Below, one piece after another: positions 44,500 through 53,906 of a stretch of DNA of 64,000 nucleotides. The notes under the pieces were generated by a model. That model did not search any database, was not told the DNA's origin, and saw only the letters and a list, made by a program, of their open reading frames with translations. Both the position numbers and the translations under genes were made by a program. The first letter of the stretch is position 1. Every line of letters begins with the position of its first letter. This stretch comes from Pseudomonas sp. P5_109 (GTDB taxonomy: Bacteria; Pseudomonadota; Gammaproteobacteria; Pseudomonadales; Pseudomonadaceae): the NCBI RefSeq assembly GCF_034009455.1, contig NZ_CP125380.1, positions 2,397,001 through 2,461,000 on the forward strand, given 5' to 3'.

Positions 44500-47400
44500 T
44501 TAGCTAGTGTCGTGCGTATTGGACTGATAGAACTTGGTCTGGCGAAACCACTCCAGAACCTTGGCTTCCATAGGGCTGGACTGATCGGTGTGTTCGGCAG
44601 AAGGTATTCTATTGGCGTTCTCAAGAATGTTCGCATAGTGGTTAAGCGCTTGTCCGATGGCGCCGCGAAACTCATTGAGTGGCTTGGAGTGAACAAACCA
44701 AATCATTTCCTGAGCGCGGCTAAAGCCGACGTTAAGACGCTGTACCTTGAGTTTTTGCTCCACTGCCTGTTCTGCGTCACTCAGTTCAACCGGGAAGATA
44801 TAGTTGAGCGCATCCTCATCAGCCGTCGCTACCATCGAGTAGAAAATGATGTGCCGTTCCTCTCCCTGGCAGCTGTCGAAGGTCATAACCTTCAACCGCA
44901 ACAGACGTTCGAAGTCTGCCCCGCGGGGGTGATTAAACAGCTTCTTCGACAGTAGGGTCTGCTGTTCACGAAAGGGCGAGATAATGCCTACGGTCGGTGG
45001 CGATTCCTCCTCGATCAGCTCAAGAAGGCGGTCAAGAATGAACTCCGCCTCCGCTTCATTGGTACCTCGTGTCACTCTCTTGTCTGTCGTATCGACTATG
45101 TCGAATCGGATGACTTCGTCGACCGGGATGCCGCGGATTTTGATGGCCTGCAATTGGTGCCCATAAAACGTGCCCGAGGAGTATCCGATTAGCTCCTGGT
45201 AAGAGCGGAAGTGCTTGCGCAGCATGACTGAGTATGAGGCCGCGTGATTGCAGAATTCCAGAATGGAACGTTTAACGTCGAACATGGACAGCCGCTGTAG
45301 GGCGTCGGCTGCGCCGCTGACGTGGGTCGTGAAATAGTTTTTCAGCTCATTGCGGTACTTATCATTCTGCTCAATGCTGGCATTCGCCGATTTCACGTTT
45401 GAAAATTGTTTGTCATCGCCCAGCACGACGACCTTCTTCGCGCGTAGTAGCGCCGGTAATGCTTGGGCGACTGAGACCTGTGAGGCCTCGTCGATGACCA
45501 CCACGTCGAACATGTCAGGGGCCAATGGCATGTATTCACCAAACTCGCGAATACTGGCGATGATGACCGGGAAGCTCTCGCGTACGTGCGTGAACTTGTC
45601 TTCTGGAAATTTTTGTCGGTTAGCGATTACGCCAGCTAGCGCCCGTGCGTCTGAGCGGTAATTCTCCATGAAACTCAGTAGGCGAGTGTCTACGTGTGCG
45701 TTCATGACCGAGGTGTTGAGGCGCTCGAGCTGGGTCTTGGTGCCGGCATAATCATACTGGGGCGCCGATGCGAAGGCCTCCCGAGTGCGCAGCCAGCCGT
45801 GCAGGAACCGAACGGACAGGGGCCAGAGACGGGCATCATCCTTTGGTTGCTCAAGCAGTACATCCACTATTTTGGTATCGACACGACGCAGAATGGCCAT
45901 GGCTTTTGCCGCATTGCCTGCGTTGAGTTTTGGCGTTTTTCCTCGGGTAAGCAGCCGATAACAACCCTCGAATTCGTCTTCTAGATCTTCGCTCTGAAGC
46001 TTCAATCGGAGCTTATTTGCCGCCTCAACGAGGTTGGATAACATTGCTTGCCGTTGCTTGAGCTGCAAGGGGCTGCTGACGGGTAGGGCATTAAGCTGAC
46101 GTTCAACTTCGCGCACCTGTGCGCCACGGAACAGGTAACCGAACAGAGGCATCTTCAGTTGACCATAGCTGACTAGAAGTCCGCCAAGCGTGCGCAGTTG
46201 GGAGGACGACATCGACTCGAACAGATCCCATGGGGCGTCAGAATGTTCCTGAGTGAAGGCTGCCAGTAATGCATCCCTTCGCGTTCTGTTCCAAAGGCTT
46301 TGTGGGTTAAAGTCTCCCTCCGAGAAGACCTCAAGAAGATACTGTTCCACCCCCGTTAGGTGCTCGGTGATGCTCTCGAGCTCTGAAATCAGACCGGCTC
46401 CACTTGCGCGTTTCAACACTTCCAGTACTGACGGGGCAAGCTCAGCGAGCTCGGTTTCGTCTTTGAGCATTGCTTGTACGCTGGTCATTTCGATGGCGCC
46501 TAATGTCGCCACAGTCAGCTTGATCTGTTCCTTCAGGTTCTCCGACCGACTTTTTCGCTCCTCTTCGAGCCGGGGCTGATTCGCCTTCATTGCCTTGGCG
46601 TAGGCCCCGATCTGGGTCACAGCCTGATTCGAGGTCAGTTTACGGAAGTTATGGGCTTGCTGGCCGAGCCGCAGTATCGGATTCGGGAAATCACGATCGT
46701 GGCGTACGCGTGACATGGCTTCCGACAGTTTGTCGTAGACCACATCCAGCGCTTCGGTCTTATCCGATAACACCAGACAGGAGCGCTGATTAAAGGCGCA
46801 ATCGGCGGCGATTGCTGTGATCGTATGGCTCTTGCCGGTACCTGGAGGGCCGGAGACAACAACGATCTTTCCTTCAGGCTGTCGCACGGCAATCAATACT
46901 TTGCGTTGCTCTTCGTTCAGGGGGATCGGTGAGTCGAAGACCATTCGATCCACCATCGGAAGCGCATCCCAGGTGGTCTCCACAGCAGCAGCGATGGACT
47001 TGGGGTTCTCGCGCAGTACACCACCAACGATGCCCTCGAACAGTTCAACCACGGCCGATCCGCCATGCTTAAGTGCTTCGAGGATCTCTTCGTAGTCGTT
47101 GAGCAATGCCTCGTCCGAACGTTCATACGCAGCCAGGGACAGAGAGCTGGACAGCCCAACCGCAATTGTCGAGGTATCGGTAGCAGAGGAGGAGAGGCTG
47201 ATCTTGCCACCGAGGTCCAAGGCATTGGCTACGCGCTGGAACAGGACGCGGGCCTCTTCGTATATGGACTGCTCGGGTTTGATGTAATGGATTCGTTCGG
47301 GGATCGGAGAAACCCATGCGCGTTCAAGCCCAGCAGCCAGCTCCTGCAGAATAAAGTCGATAGCCTTGCGGTTGGTATAAAGCTGGTTAAGCAGCTTTAA

Positions 47401-48258
47401 CTTAAAGCCGGCCCCCTTTTCCTCCCTCTGTACCTCAATGGGAAGAAAGAAGAGTGGGTATTGGTTTCCACCGTACTTCACTGCACCGATGTATAGGTAG
47501 AGCTGCATCCCGTCGCTGGTGGCAACATAGGTCTCAAGATCGCGGAATTCGTGGTAGGCGTCAGCCGCCACAAACCCTTCAAAGAACACCATCAGCGCCT
47601 GACGAGTTCCTTCAAGAGTCAGGAACTGTGGGATCGCCTCCTTGAGCGGGGCTGAGTCCTGGGTGGCGAGCAGCTTGGCCAGCAGCTCTGGGAGGACTCG
47701 GGATAGGTCACCGCAGACACGATCAACGAGGTCCTTCTCCGCGGCGAATAATGAGTCCATTACCCAGTACGCCTGATTGCGCAGTGGACCATCCAGGTGA
47801 GCAATCAGGGGCTTGATGATGTGCTCGGCGACTTTGCTGCCCAAGTGGTTTTGGACTGACTCCACCCACAACTCCGGGTCTTCTATCGCTTTTGCGTAGG
47901 ACTCTGCGGCTAGTTCCTCCACCGAAGTATGTACAGTTTGTAGGGATGAAGCAGGGATGGCGTTTACTTGCTCGTGGATCACTTTGCGAAGCACATCACT
48001 GATCGGACGCGTATAACGCCGTGGGTCGATCGTCAGTGACAGGTCCTCGCTAGATGGACGCCCCAATAGATTCCATAGGTCGCGATCCAAGGAGGGGTAG
48101 GGCGAGGTACGCATCCCCGATCTGAATCCGGTGTCGGTGGTCAGCACGATTCGGCGGCGCGGAGCTTGTTGACGCTTGAAATCCGAGTCTAAAAAGTCGC
48201 GGAAGTACTGACTGATCCGCGTGGCGACCGGCCGAAGTTGCTGCCCCAGAGCTTCCAT
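44500..48258 (-). CDS. Large superfamily 1 helicase (UPF1/COG1112-like)
   Basis: 1252 residues. Walker A GPPGTGKSHTITAIA is near residue 470, Walker B VVIDEASQVS near 920, motif III VVLGDDKQF soon after. The second helicase core has VGIISPFREQQ, SCQGEERHIIFYS (about 1130) and LNVGFSRAQEMIW (about 1180). Some 450 residues lie between motifs I and II. The 460-residue N-terminal region is not recognised. The C-terminus begins SPMEAKVLEWFRQ, like the start of a fused nuclease domain, but stops soon after. The protein probably unwinds or translocates on nucleic acid. Context with an HNH nuclease between two IS1182 copies suggests defence, unproven. Confidence 0.85.
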   Translation of the reverse strand: MEALGQQLRPVATRISQYFRDFLDSDFKRQQAPRRRIVLTTDTGFRSGMRTSPYPSLDRDLWNLLGRPSSEDLSLTIDPRRYTRPISDVLRKVIHEQVNAIPASSLQTVHTSVEELAAESYAKAIEDPELWVESVQNHLGSKVAEHIIKPLIAHLDGPLRNQAYWVMDSLFAAEKDLVDRVCGDLSRVLPELLAKLLATQDSAPLKEAIPQFLTLEGTRQALMVFFEGFVAADAYHEFRDLETYVATSDGMQLYLYIGAVKYGGNQYPLFFLPIEVQREEKGAGFKLKLLNQLYTNRKAIDFILQELAAGLERAWVSPIPERIHYIKPEQSIYEEARVLFQRVANALDLGGKISLSSSATDTSTIAVGLSSSLSLAAYERSDEALLNDYEEILEALKHGGSAVVELFEGIVGGVLRENPKSIAAAVETTWDALPMVDRMVFDSPIPLNEEQRKVLIAVRQPEGKIVVVSGPPGTGKSHTITAIAADCAFNQRSCLVLSDKTEALDVVYDKLSEAMSRVRHDRDFPNPILRLGQQAHNFRKLTSNQAVTQIGAYAKAMKANQPRLEEERKSRSENLKEQIKLTVATLGAIEMTSVQAMLKDETELAELAPSVLEVLKRASGAGLISELESITEHLTGVEQYLLEVFSEGDFNPQSLWNRTRRDALLAAFTQEHSDAPWDLFESMSSSQLRTLGGLLVSYGQLKMPLFGYLFRGAQVREVERQLNALPVSSPLQLKQRQAMLSNLVEAANKLRLKLQSEDLEDEFEGCYRLLTRGKTPKLNAGNAAKAMAILRRVDTKIVDVLLEQPKDDARLWPLSVRFLHGWLRTREAFASAPQYDYAGTKTQLERLNTSVMNAHVDTRLLSFMENYRSDARALAGVIANRQKFPEDKFTHVRESFPVIIASIREFGEYMPLAPDMFDVVVIDEASQVSVAQALPALLRAKKVVVLGDDKQFSNVKSANASIEQNDKYRNELKNYFTTHVSGAADALQRLSMFDVKRSILEFCNHAASYSVMLRKHFRSYQELIGYSSGTFYGHQLQAIKIRGIPVDEVIRFDIVDTTDKRVTRGTNEAEAEFILDRLLELIEEESPPTVGIISPFREQQTLLSKKLFNHPRGADFERLLRLKVMTFDSCQGEERHIIFYSMVATADEDALNYIFPVELSDAEQAVEQKLKVQRLNVGFSRAQEMIWFVHSKPLNEFRGAIGQALNHYANILENANRIPSAEHTDQSSPMEAKVLEWFRQTKFYQSNTHDTS

Positions 48259-48509
48259 TAGATTCCCCTAAAAACGAACACTGGACTTCGCTGCTCGAAA
48301 CCCCGTGAAATCGGTATCGAGAGCAATCCAAAAAATGACAATGAGATGGGCGTCACAATACTGGCTCTGGCTCGACCGCGCCAACACACTTGCGTTTCCG
48401 CTACCGCCCGACATATCGAGACCGCAAGCAGCTAACCGGAAACGGTCTTTACTAAGCCGTCACAAGTGCGTCAAAGTACAGTGGGCCATCATGGTAAGGA
48501 GACAAGAGC

Positions 48510-49178
48510 ATGCCACGAGGCGCAGCTTTTTTTGCAGGGATGACCAAGGCTCAGTTACGAGCCTGTATCCGGTTACGACTGAAAGAGCGGGAGCTTGAGG
48601 AGGTCTTTCAAGACGACTTGATCTCAGACCTTATCGCCGAAAAACACTACTACTGCTCTGTCCACGATCTGCGGCCGAGCCAATTCCGCATGCTGTATCG
48701 ACCTGGTGGCGGCTATGACTTTTATGGTCTGTTTGATCCAAGTAGATGGCATAAGGTGTCTTGGTCTCAGTGCTTAGATCCAAGGGATCAAAACGACTGG
48801 ATTCAATCTGCACTGCGCCTGGCATCAGCGCCCTTTTTATCCGCTCGAAGGCTTGCATTTCCGATCTGTGAGCGTTGTGGCGTTCTTCCCTCTACCGAAG
48901 TGGATCATGTGAATCCCGAATTCCAATCGATAGCCCGTCAGGCGATGCAGTTTATGACGACGTCTGAGTTTCGCAACGCATTTCGTGGTTTCGATTGGTG
49001 GAGCGACCAACCTTTCACATTACCTGTAGACAACTCCGCTCTCGCCTACACGCTACAGGCGCATCAGAGCGCGACGCTACAAGCCGTGTGTAAGGATTGT
49101 CATCTGCAAAACGCCGCTGACCGTAAGACGTTGCGGGCGGATCCGCCTAAAGCGCTTCATGGGCGATCCCTGCGATGA
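48510..49178 (+). CDS. HNH-type nuclease
   Basis: 222 residues. C120-x2-C123, then VDHVNP (D132-H133), and C194-x2-C197-H198 with N201 form the zinc-stapled HNH pattern. The N-terminal 110 residues are unusual and contain an aromatic, cysteine-containing part (HYYCSVHDLRPSQFRMLY). It starts 251 bases from the helicase on the other strand. HNH proteins of this size cut DNA in restriction, homing or defence. A housekeeping role is not excluded. Confidence 0.7.
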   Translation: MPRGAAFFAGMTKAQLRACIRLRLKERELEEVFQDDLISDLIAEKHYYCSVHDLRPSQFRMLYRPGGGYDFYGLFDPSRWHKVSWSQCLDPRDQNDWIQSALRLASAPFLSARRLAFPICERCGVLPSTEVDHVNPEFQSIARQAMQFMTTSEFRNAFRGFDWWSDQPFTLPVDNSALAYTLQAHQSATLQAVCKDCHLQNAADRKTLRADPPKALHGRSLR

Positions 49179-49267
49179 AATCCTCAGAAATCATAGCAAG
49201 GGTTCGCGGAGGCGTTTTTACACACTCTGGGCCGTTTTTTGCCTGTCGCGAAGGACTGCAATCGACC

Positions 49268-49712
49268 GATTCTGTTGAAAAAGTAGCTCCCCTGTCTGGC
49301 TAGCGGCAAAATCTCTACATTGGCCAGCAGGGAAGCACGCAGCATGATGGGACAGTTATCGAGTGGGCAGGAACGGCTGTTTTACTCGTTCAACCTTGAA
49401 GAGCACATCCCCGCCAATCACCTTCTGCGCAGCATTGATCGGTGTCTCGATCTGAGCGACTTGCGCCATTACCTCGCCGATTTTTACAGCCCGATTGGGC
49501 GTCCGTCGATTGATCCTGAGCTGATGATCCGCATGCTGATCGTGGGCTATTGCTACGGCATTCGCTCAGAGCGTCGGTCGTGCGAAGAGGCCCATTTGAG
49601 CCTGGCGTATCGCTGGTTCTGCCGGTTAAGCCTGGAAGATGAAGTCCCTAACCACTCGCCGTTTTCCAAAAAACGACACGGTCGTTTTCGGGACAGCGAA
49701 CTATTTCGCTGG
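49268..49712 (+). mobile_element. IS1182-family element, truncated second copy
   Basis: The left inverted repeat and the first 123 codons of the transposase repeat those of 37097-38705 with a few differences. Homology stops at LFRW, about 49712. The frame then reads HSTRAWGCP and ends. The right end is missing. It is in direct orientation to the complete copy, with about 10.5 kb between. Confidence 0.88.
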
Positions 49713-49757
49713 CACTCCACGCGCGCATGGGGCTGCCCTTGCGATGCTAAGAAGTAA
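49344..49757 (+). pseudogene. Truncated IS1182 transposase
   Basis: N-terminal part of the DDE transposase, nearly the same as the complete copy, cut before all catalytic residues. The last 14 codons come from a neighbouring sequence. Not functional. Confidence 0.85.
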
Positions 49758-49774
49758 GATTGAGGAAAGGATTG

Positions 49775-50365
49775 TCAGTAGGGACAGGGGCTCAGAAGAG
49801 TTTCAGCATTTTGCAACATGTAGCCATTGAGGGAAGCCCTCCGGCGGGGGGCCTGCACTGTGCAAGTCCATATGTTCTGCCCGTTTGGTCGTTTGAGATG
49901 TACGCCTAAGTGCTCAAAGTGACGTTGAGTGCGCCGCCAAGCATCGGTCTTGTCGTCACCTGCAGATAGCTCAGGGTGCTCCGAAGCGTAGCGCTGGAAA
50001 ATGCCGGGTGTGACCAGGTAGAACGTGCCGTCGACTGTGTGAATCTTTGCCTTACAGTCGTTGACGAGCAGGCGATGGCTTTGGATCCCCTCGCGTAGCC
50101 AGTCGACAAAGGCCAGCCCTGGTGCCTCGCGGGGTGACGCAGTTGAGGATTTCAGTCCTTGAGCGCTCGATTCATCCTCGTGCTCAACCGTCTCTTGCAA
50201 CATATCCATCAAGTCATCGAGATAGTCGAAGTCATGGTTCGGAGGTAAGGGCTCTGGCGTTTCCTTGGCCGAAGTTGCTTGTGGCCGATCCAAGGCCGAC
50301 TCGATAGCTTCACCGCCGCGACAGCATTCGAGCGGAGGCAAGTCCATGCTGTTAGGTATCAGCAA
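49775..50365 (-). pseudogene. ICE relaxase, C-terminal fragment (TraI_2_C type)
   Basis: About 196 residues. PGLAFVDWLREGIQSHRLLV, GTFYLVTPGIFQRYA and the C-terminal TQRHFEHLGVHLKRPNG, WTCTVQAPRRRASLNGYM match the C-terminal DNA-binding domain of MobH/TraI_2 relaxases of integrative conjugative elements. The first two thirds, with the HD/nicking domain, are absent. The 5' side meets an IS110-type remnant. This is a marker of a lost conjugative element. Confidence 0.75.
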
Positions 50366-50366
50366 G

Positions 50367-50600
50367 TGAGGCGATAGCTATTTGCGCACATTGCTGGTTC
50401 ACGGTGCGCGAGCGGTGGTTCGTTACGCCGAAGGTAAAGCCGACCCCTCATCGGATTGGCTGAAGGGTTTATTGACGCGTCGTAACACGAATGTGGCAGT
50501 CATTGCGCAGGCCAACAAGAATGCCCGGATTGCTTGGGCGCTGCTGGCCCACGACCGCAGATTCCGGTCTGGTTACACCCCTGCTGTCGCAGGCGCGTAA
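50367..50600 (+). pseudogene. IS110/IS1111-family transposase, C-terminal remnant
   Basis: The end of a transposase: SYLRTLLVHGARAVVRYAEG, NVAVIAQANKNARIAWALLA and a final charged tail. This is the transposase_20 domain with its conserved HGARA and NKNARI. The N-terminal DEDD part is missing. It starts where the relaxase fragment ends. Confidence 0.8.
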
Positions 50601-50905
50601 CCAGACCGGTGGAGTCAAGCGATGATGCGTTAGAAAGGAGTACTTCCAAGGTTGCCCAGGCAATCATGACGTGATGGCAAGACAGGTCGGACCGGGATCG
50701 GGTAACTCTGCCCTCTCACAGGCGCTTCGAGCGCGTGGTGGTGATAAGAGCCCGATCAGCGAATTCCATCAGGGACAGAGGCAGAGCCTCATTCAAAGTC
50801 CGGATGTATGGCTGCAATCTCAACCCCGTCTGTGTTGTCACGAATTGAAAGCTCGGCAAACGGGGGGCGTCCATATATGTGAGAGGACGGCGGATGTAAA
50901 TCCGC
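50601..50905 (+). other. Putative non-coding end of the IS110/IS1111-type element
   Basis: About 300 bases without a gene between the transposase remnant and the EstA gene. In IS1111-group elements the long 3' non-coding end encodes the guide (bridge/seek) RNA. The block with GATGGCAAGACAGGTC and GAATTCCATCAGGGACAG looks like such an end by memory only. Its outer border is not determined. Confidence 0.35.
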
Positions 50906-50925
50906 CTCCTCCTCGATTTTGCGGT

Positions 50926-52836
50926 TTAGAAGTCGAGGCTGACTCCGACATTGATACCTTGTTGGGTGAAGTCGTCGTCCTTGCGGATGTTGTAGCTGGC
51001 GCGCAGTGCCAGGTCCTTGGTGAGGTTGTGGCTCACCCCCAGGTTGACACGTTGCAAGTGACTTTGCGGGGTGTAGCCTTCCAGCGTGAACTGGTTGTTC
51101 GGCAGGCTGTTGAGGTTGATGTCTACATCCTGGGTGTCGTCGTTGTACTCGCGCTCGATTGCCGCTTCGCCGAACACCTGGGTTTGCGGGGTGATCTGGT
51201 ATTTGCCCTGCAGGCCAGCGCCCAGGCGCCGGGAAATACGCTCCTGATCGGCAAAGGTCAGCGCCGTGGAATTGTTTCCGTCCTCCGAGTAGCCATCGAC
51301 TTGTACCTTGGAGAAGTCGGCGCTGACAAACGGCGACAGGTGCCAGGGGCTGCTGGCTTGTTGCGCAATGTCGTAACCCACGCGTGCGCTGAAGGCTTCG
51401 ACGTAGCCGCTGGTATCGCCTTTTTCGCCGCGTTCGTTGACGCCCAGCTGGAATTTACGCTTGAGGCTGTCGTAATCCAGATGCCCGGCCGTCAACGCCG
51501 CATCGGCCCACACCCGGTTTTGCTGATACTGGGCGAATGCCGTGCCCAGGTAAGTGTTGAGCTTGTAGTCGGAGTCATTGTTGCCGGCTTCGAGTTTCTG
51601 GTTATAGAAACCCGCCACCAGACCAACACGCCAGGCATCGTCAAGACGATAGCTGCCACCGATGTTCACGTTGGCTCCGTTGCCATCGGCGCTTGCCACG
51701 CTGTCCTGACCGTCAAAGTCCTGATGCTGTCCGCCGCCGGAAACAATGGCTCGCCATTGGCCGACACCTTGCCAGTTTTCCCAATCGGCCAGCCACTGAT
51801 TGCGCAATTCATCCTGGTGCGCGCGCACGGTGCCCTGGGCCATTTCCGGCAGCAGGGTCAGCTCCCACGGCGCAGCCAGCAGGGAATACGCGTAATCGGC
51901 AATCAGGCGCTGCCCGGCTTCGGTGGGATGCACGGAGTCGTTGTAGATCAGCTTGGTCGGGTCCGGCGTGGCGCTGTGAATGCCATAGCGGGCGTTTTCC
52001 ATGCAGCCTTTGCCGCTGAAACAGGTGGCCATGAGGTTCTGGTCGGTCGCCAGGCCGAATTGTGCCGGATTGGAAAAGCCCTCCTTCAAGAGCGCCGGAA
52101 TGTTGAGCGGGATGACTTCGGCATCGACCGTCCGCAACTGCCGAACCAGCTCGGTGTTGAATCGGTTGCTGAGCTGCGAGGTGAACGCCTGCAGCGGACT
52201 GCCGTTGATCAACGGAGTCAGGCTGAGATCCGGTAGCAGCCAGACAATGATGTAGCGTGCACCTACCTGTTGCAGAGCTTGCACGCTGTCGACCAGGCGG
52301 TCGGCCGCTGCGTCGGCTTGATCGAGACTGGTGGCACCGCCCTGATAGAAGTCGTTGGCGCCCCCCGTCAGATAGTAGAGGGCGTGCGGGTCGGCGCGAA
52401 AGTTGTTGGACGCCAGATAACCGGGGCGGCTACGGTCGCCGGCGGTCGAGGTAGTGGTAATCGAATCGAGAATCTGGTCGGTGCGATAACCGCCGACCGC
52501 CCAGTTGTTACCATCAGGCAGACCTTCGCTGCCGCGGGTGGCCGAAGTCGAGCCAGCGAGCTGATCGTCCGAGAACCCCAGTTTGGCTCCCAATATTTGC
52601 GGGGCGACGGCGGAGTACTCTTCCCCACTACCATCCAGGTAGACCGGGCCCGTGCGGTTGGTAGCGCGATAAGTCGCTCCTGCGGAACCGCCGGGATCGA
52701 CGATCTGCCCGGAACTGCTGAGGCTGTCACCGAACACGACAAAATTGGAATAGGGAGAAGGATCTGCGATCGCTTGAGCACAAGCCAGAGACAAAAGACC
52801 GCTGGTGAGCGGTACGAACAACGTCTTTTTGATCAT
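50926..52836 (-). CDS. estA: EstA-like autotransporter esterase (GDSL)
   Basis: 636 residues. The signal peptide ends QAIA and is followed by the GDSL esterase domain with FGDSLSSSG (Ser38), the GGAND block near residue 170 and D-x-x-H in [10 protein letters not shown]. The last about 280 residues are a C-terminal beta-barrel with terminal phenylalanine (VGVSLDF). It anchors the esterase on the cell surface, hydrolysing esters and, in P. aeruginosa, supporting rhamnolipid production and motility. The ATG at 52836 is chosen for the signal peptide. The gene directly borders the mobile-element debris. Confidence 0.9.
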   Translation of the reverse strand: MIKKTLFVPLTSGLLSLACAQAIADPSPYSNFVVFGDSLSSSGQIVDPGGSAGATYRATNRTGPVYLDGSGEEYSAVAPQILGAKLGFSDDQLAGSTSATRGSEGLPDGNNWAVGGYRTDQILDSITTTSTAGDRSRPGYLASNNFRADPHALYYLTGGANDFYQGGATSLDQADAAADRLVDSVQALQQVGARYIIVWLLPDLSLTPLINGSPLQAFTSQLSNRFNTELVRQLRTVDAEVIPLNIPALLKEGFSNPAQFGLATDQNLMATCFSGKGCMENARYGIHSATPDPTKLIYNDSVHPTEAGQRLIADYAYSLLAAPWELTLLPEMAQGTVRAHQDELRNQWLADWENWQGVGQWRAIVSGGGQHQDFDGQDSVASADGNGANVNIGGSYRLDDAWRVGLVAGFYNQKLEAGNNDSDYKLNTYLGTAFAQYQQNRVWADAALTAGHLDYDSLKRKFQLGVNERGEKGDTSGYVEAFSARVGYDIAQQASSPWHLSPFVSADFSKVQVDGYSEDGNNSTALTFADQERISRRLGAGLQGKYQITPQTQVFGEAAIEREYNDDTQDVDINLNSLPNNQFTLEGYTPQSHLQRVNLGVSHNLTKDLALRASYNIRKDDDFTQQGINVGVSLDF

Positions 52837-53356
52837 AAGCAAGTCCGTTTTATTATTGTTGTAGAAAGCGAAACGACAGTACAAAAATCTGTTGCGTATT
52901 GGCTATGGCTATGGCTATGAGCCATGCAGCTTTCTTTAAACAGAAAATTCAATAAGTTGAAATCCTGCATTTGGTCGGTTATGTAGCGAAAATCTCTGTT
53001 ATCCAGGTTCAAACCTGCTTGTCTGCTCGTGACTGCCCACATCACAAGGGAAACATAGTTCGGAGTCTCCCGATTTTGTAGTCTGCGTGAGTCCGTTTTA
53101 AAGGGTGGCGGTGAAGGTGAGAGATGGATGGTGACTGCTTGTGGTCGAGGGTCGTACCAGTCCGAAGCTGAGCGCGGTGAGTTTGATTTGTATAAAGGCG
53201 CGGCGCTCCGTTACCGTCGCACATTGCATCAATGTTGTCATCTGGGTCAGTGCCGTCCACCGATTATGTGGCGCACCACATAATCGGGACATCATCGAAA
53301 GTGGGATGTTTACACACGCATCAAAGTTGACGGCGCAATGAGGATAAACTCATCCA
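52837..53356. other. Intergenic region upstream of EstA
   Basis: About 520 bases without a convincing gene. It includes TGGCTA three times in tandem (52900-52917) and a perfect palindrome at 53260-53287. The small open frames here have no ribosome site and are not reported as genes. Confidence 0.5.
53260..53287. repeat. Perfect 11-bp inverted repeat
   Basis: CCGATTATGTG, GCGCAC loop, CACATAATCGG. No T-run is on either side. It might be a recombination or transposon-end site, or an mRNA hairpin. Such ATAATCGG-type ends are seen in mobile elements, but I cannot assign it. Confidence 0.7.
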
Positions 53357-53653
53357 TTACTTCAATTTAGCCAAGTCATGATCAACCGCTTCGAGCTGCT
53401 TATCCTGGATACGTCCGTCGGAAAACGGCTGAATATCTTTTAAAGTCATTCCACGAAACATACTCGCTTGCGGATGATCTGCCAGGGAAGGGAAATAGCG
53501 GTCCATCACCACACGTGTCTTGGGATTATCCAGCAATTCGCTTATTGGCGTTGTCGTTGTGCTGTACGTTGGCGTGTTTTCGGCGAACGCCATCGACTGA
53601 AGCGAAAGTCCCATAACAAGCAACATCGCCCCGGTAATTTTGGAAATATTCAT
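53357..53653 (-). CDS. Small secreted protein
   Basis: 98 residues. The signal peptide is ITGAMLLVMGLSLQSMAFA, leaving about 74 residues with PISELLDNPKTRVVMDRYFP and MTLKDIQPFSDGRIQDKQLE. The latter part recalls short periplasmic proteins linked to esterases or glycosidases, but I cannot name a family. It is followed by the TetR gene on the same strand side of the sulfatase locus, so it may belong to that locus. Confidence 0.7.
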   Translation of the reverse strand: MNISKITGAMLLVMGLSLQSMAFAENTPTYSTTTTPISELLDNPKTRVVMDRYFPSLADHPQASMFRGMTLKDIQPFSDGRIQDKQLEAVDHDLAKLK

Positions 53654-53906
53654 GATCCTTCCCTCTTATGGTTGTTTGATAGTTGAAACACAGTTGAAGT
53701 GGTAGCTACTACCACTATTGAAAAACTCTACTGCTAACATTCGGTGGCCTCCAGCAGCCTGTAGATTGGCGCGCTTGCTCTGTCGACACTAAAAACGAGC
53801 GCTAGCGTCGCACTGACCGTAATCACAGCTTACCTTTCGGCTTGTAAAAAATTGCCTTGGAAGCGTCACGGCATGGTTACAAACAGAGCGGCACTTTGGG
53901 GTCTGT

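Noticed and set aside
50671..52236. 521-codon open frame on the plus strand
   Set aside because: It is antisense to the EstA esterase gene, with no recognisable domain.
52900..52917. Hexamer repeat TGGCTA as a phase-variation tract
   Set aside because: Only three copies, multiple of three, and not inside a supported gene.
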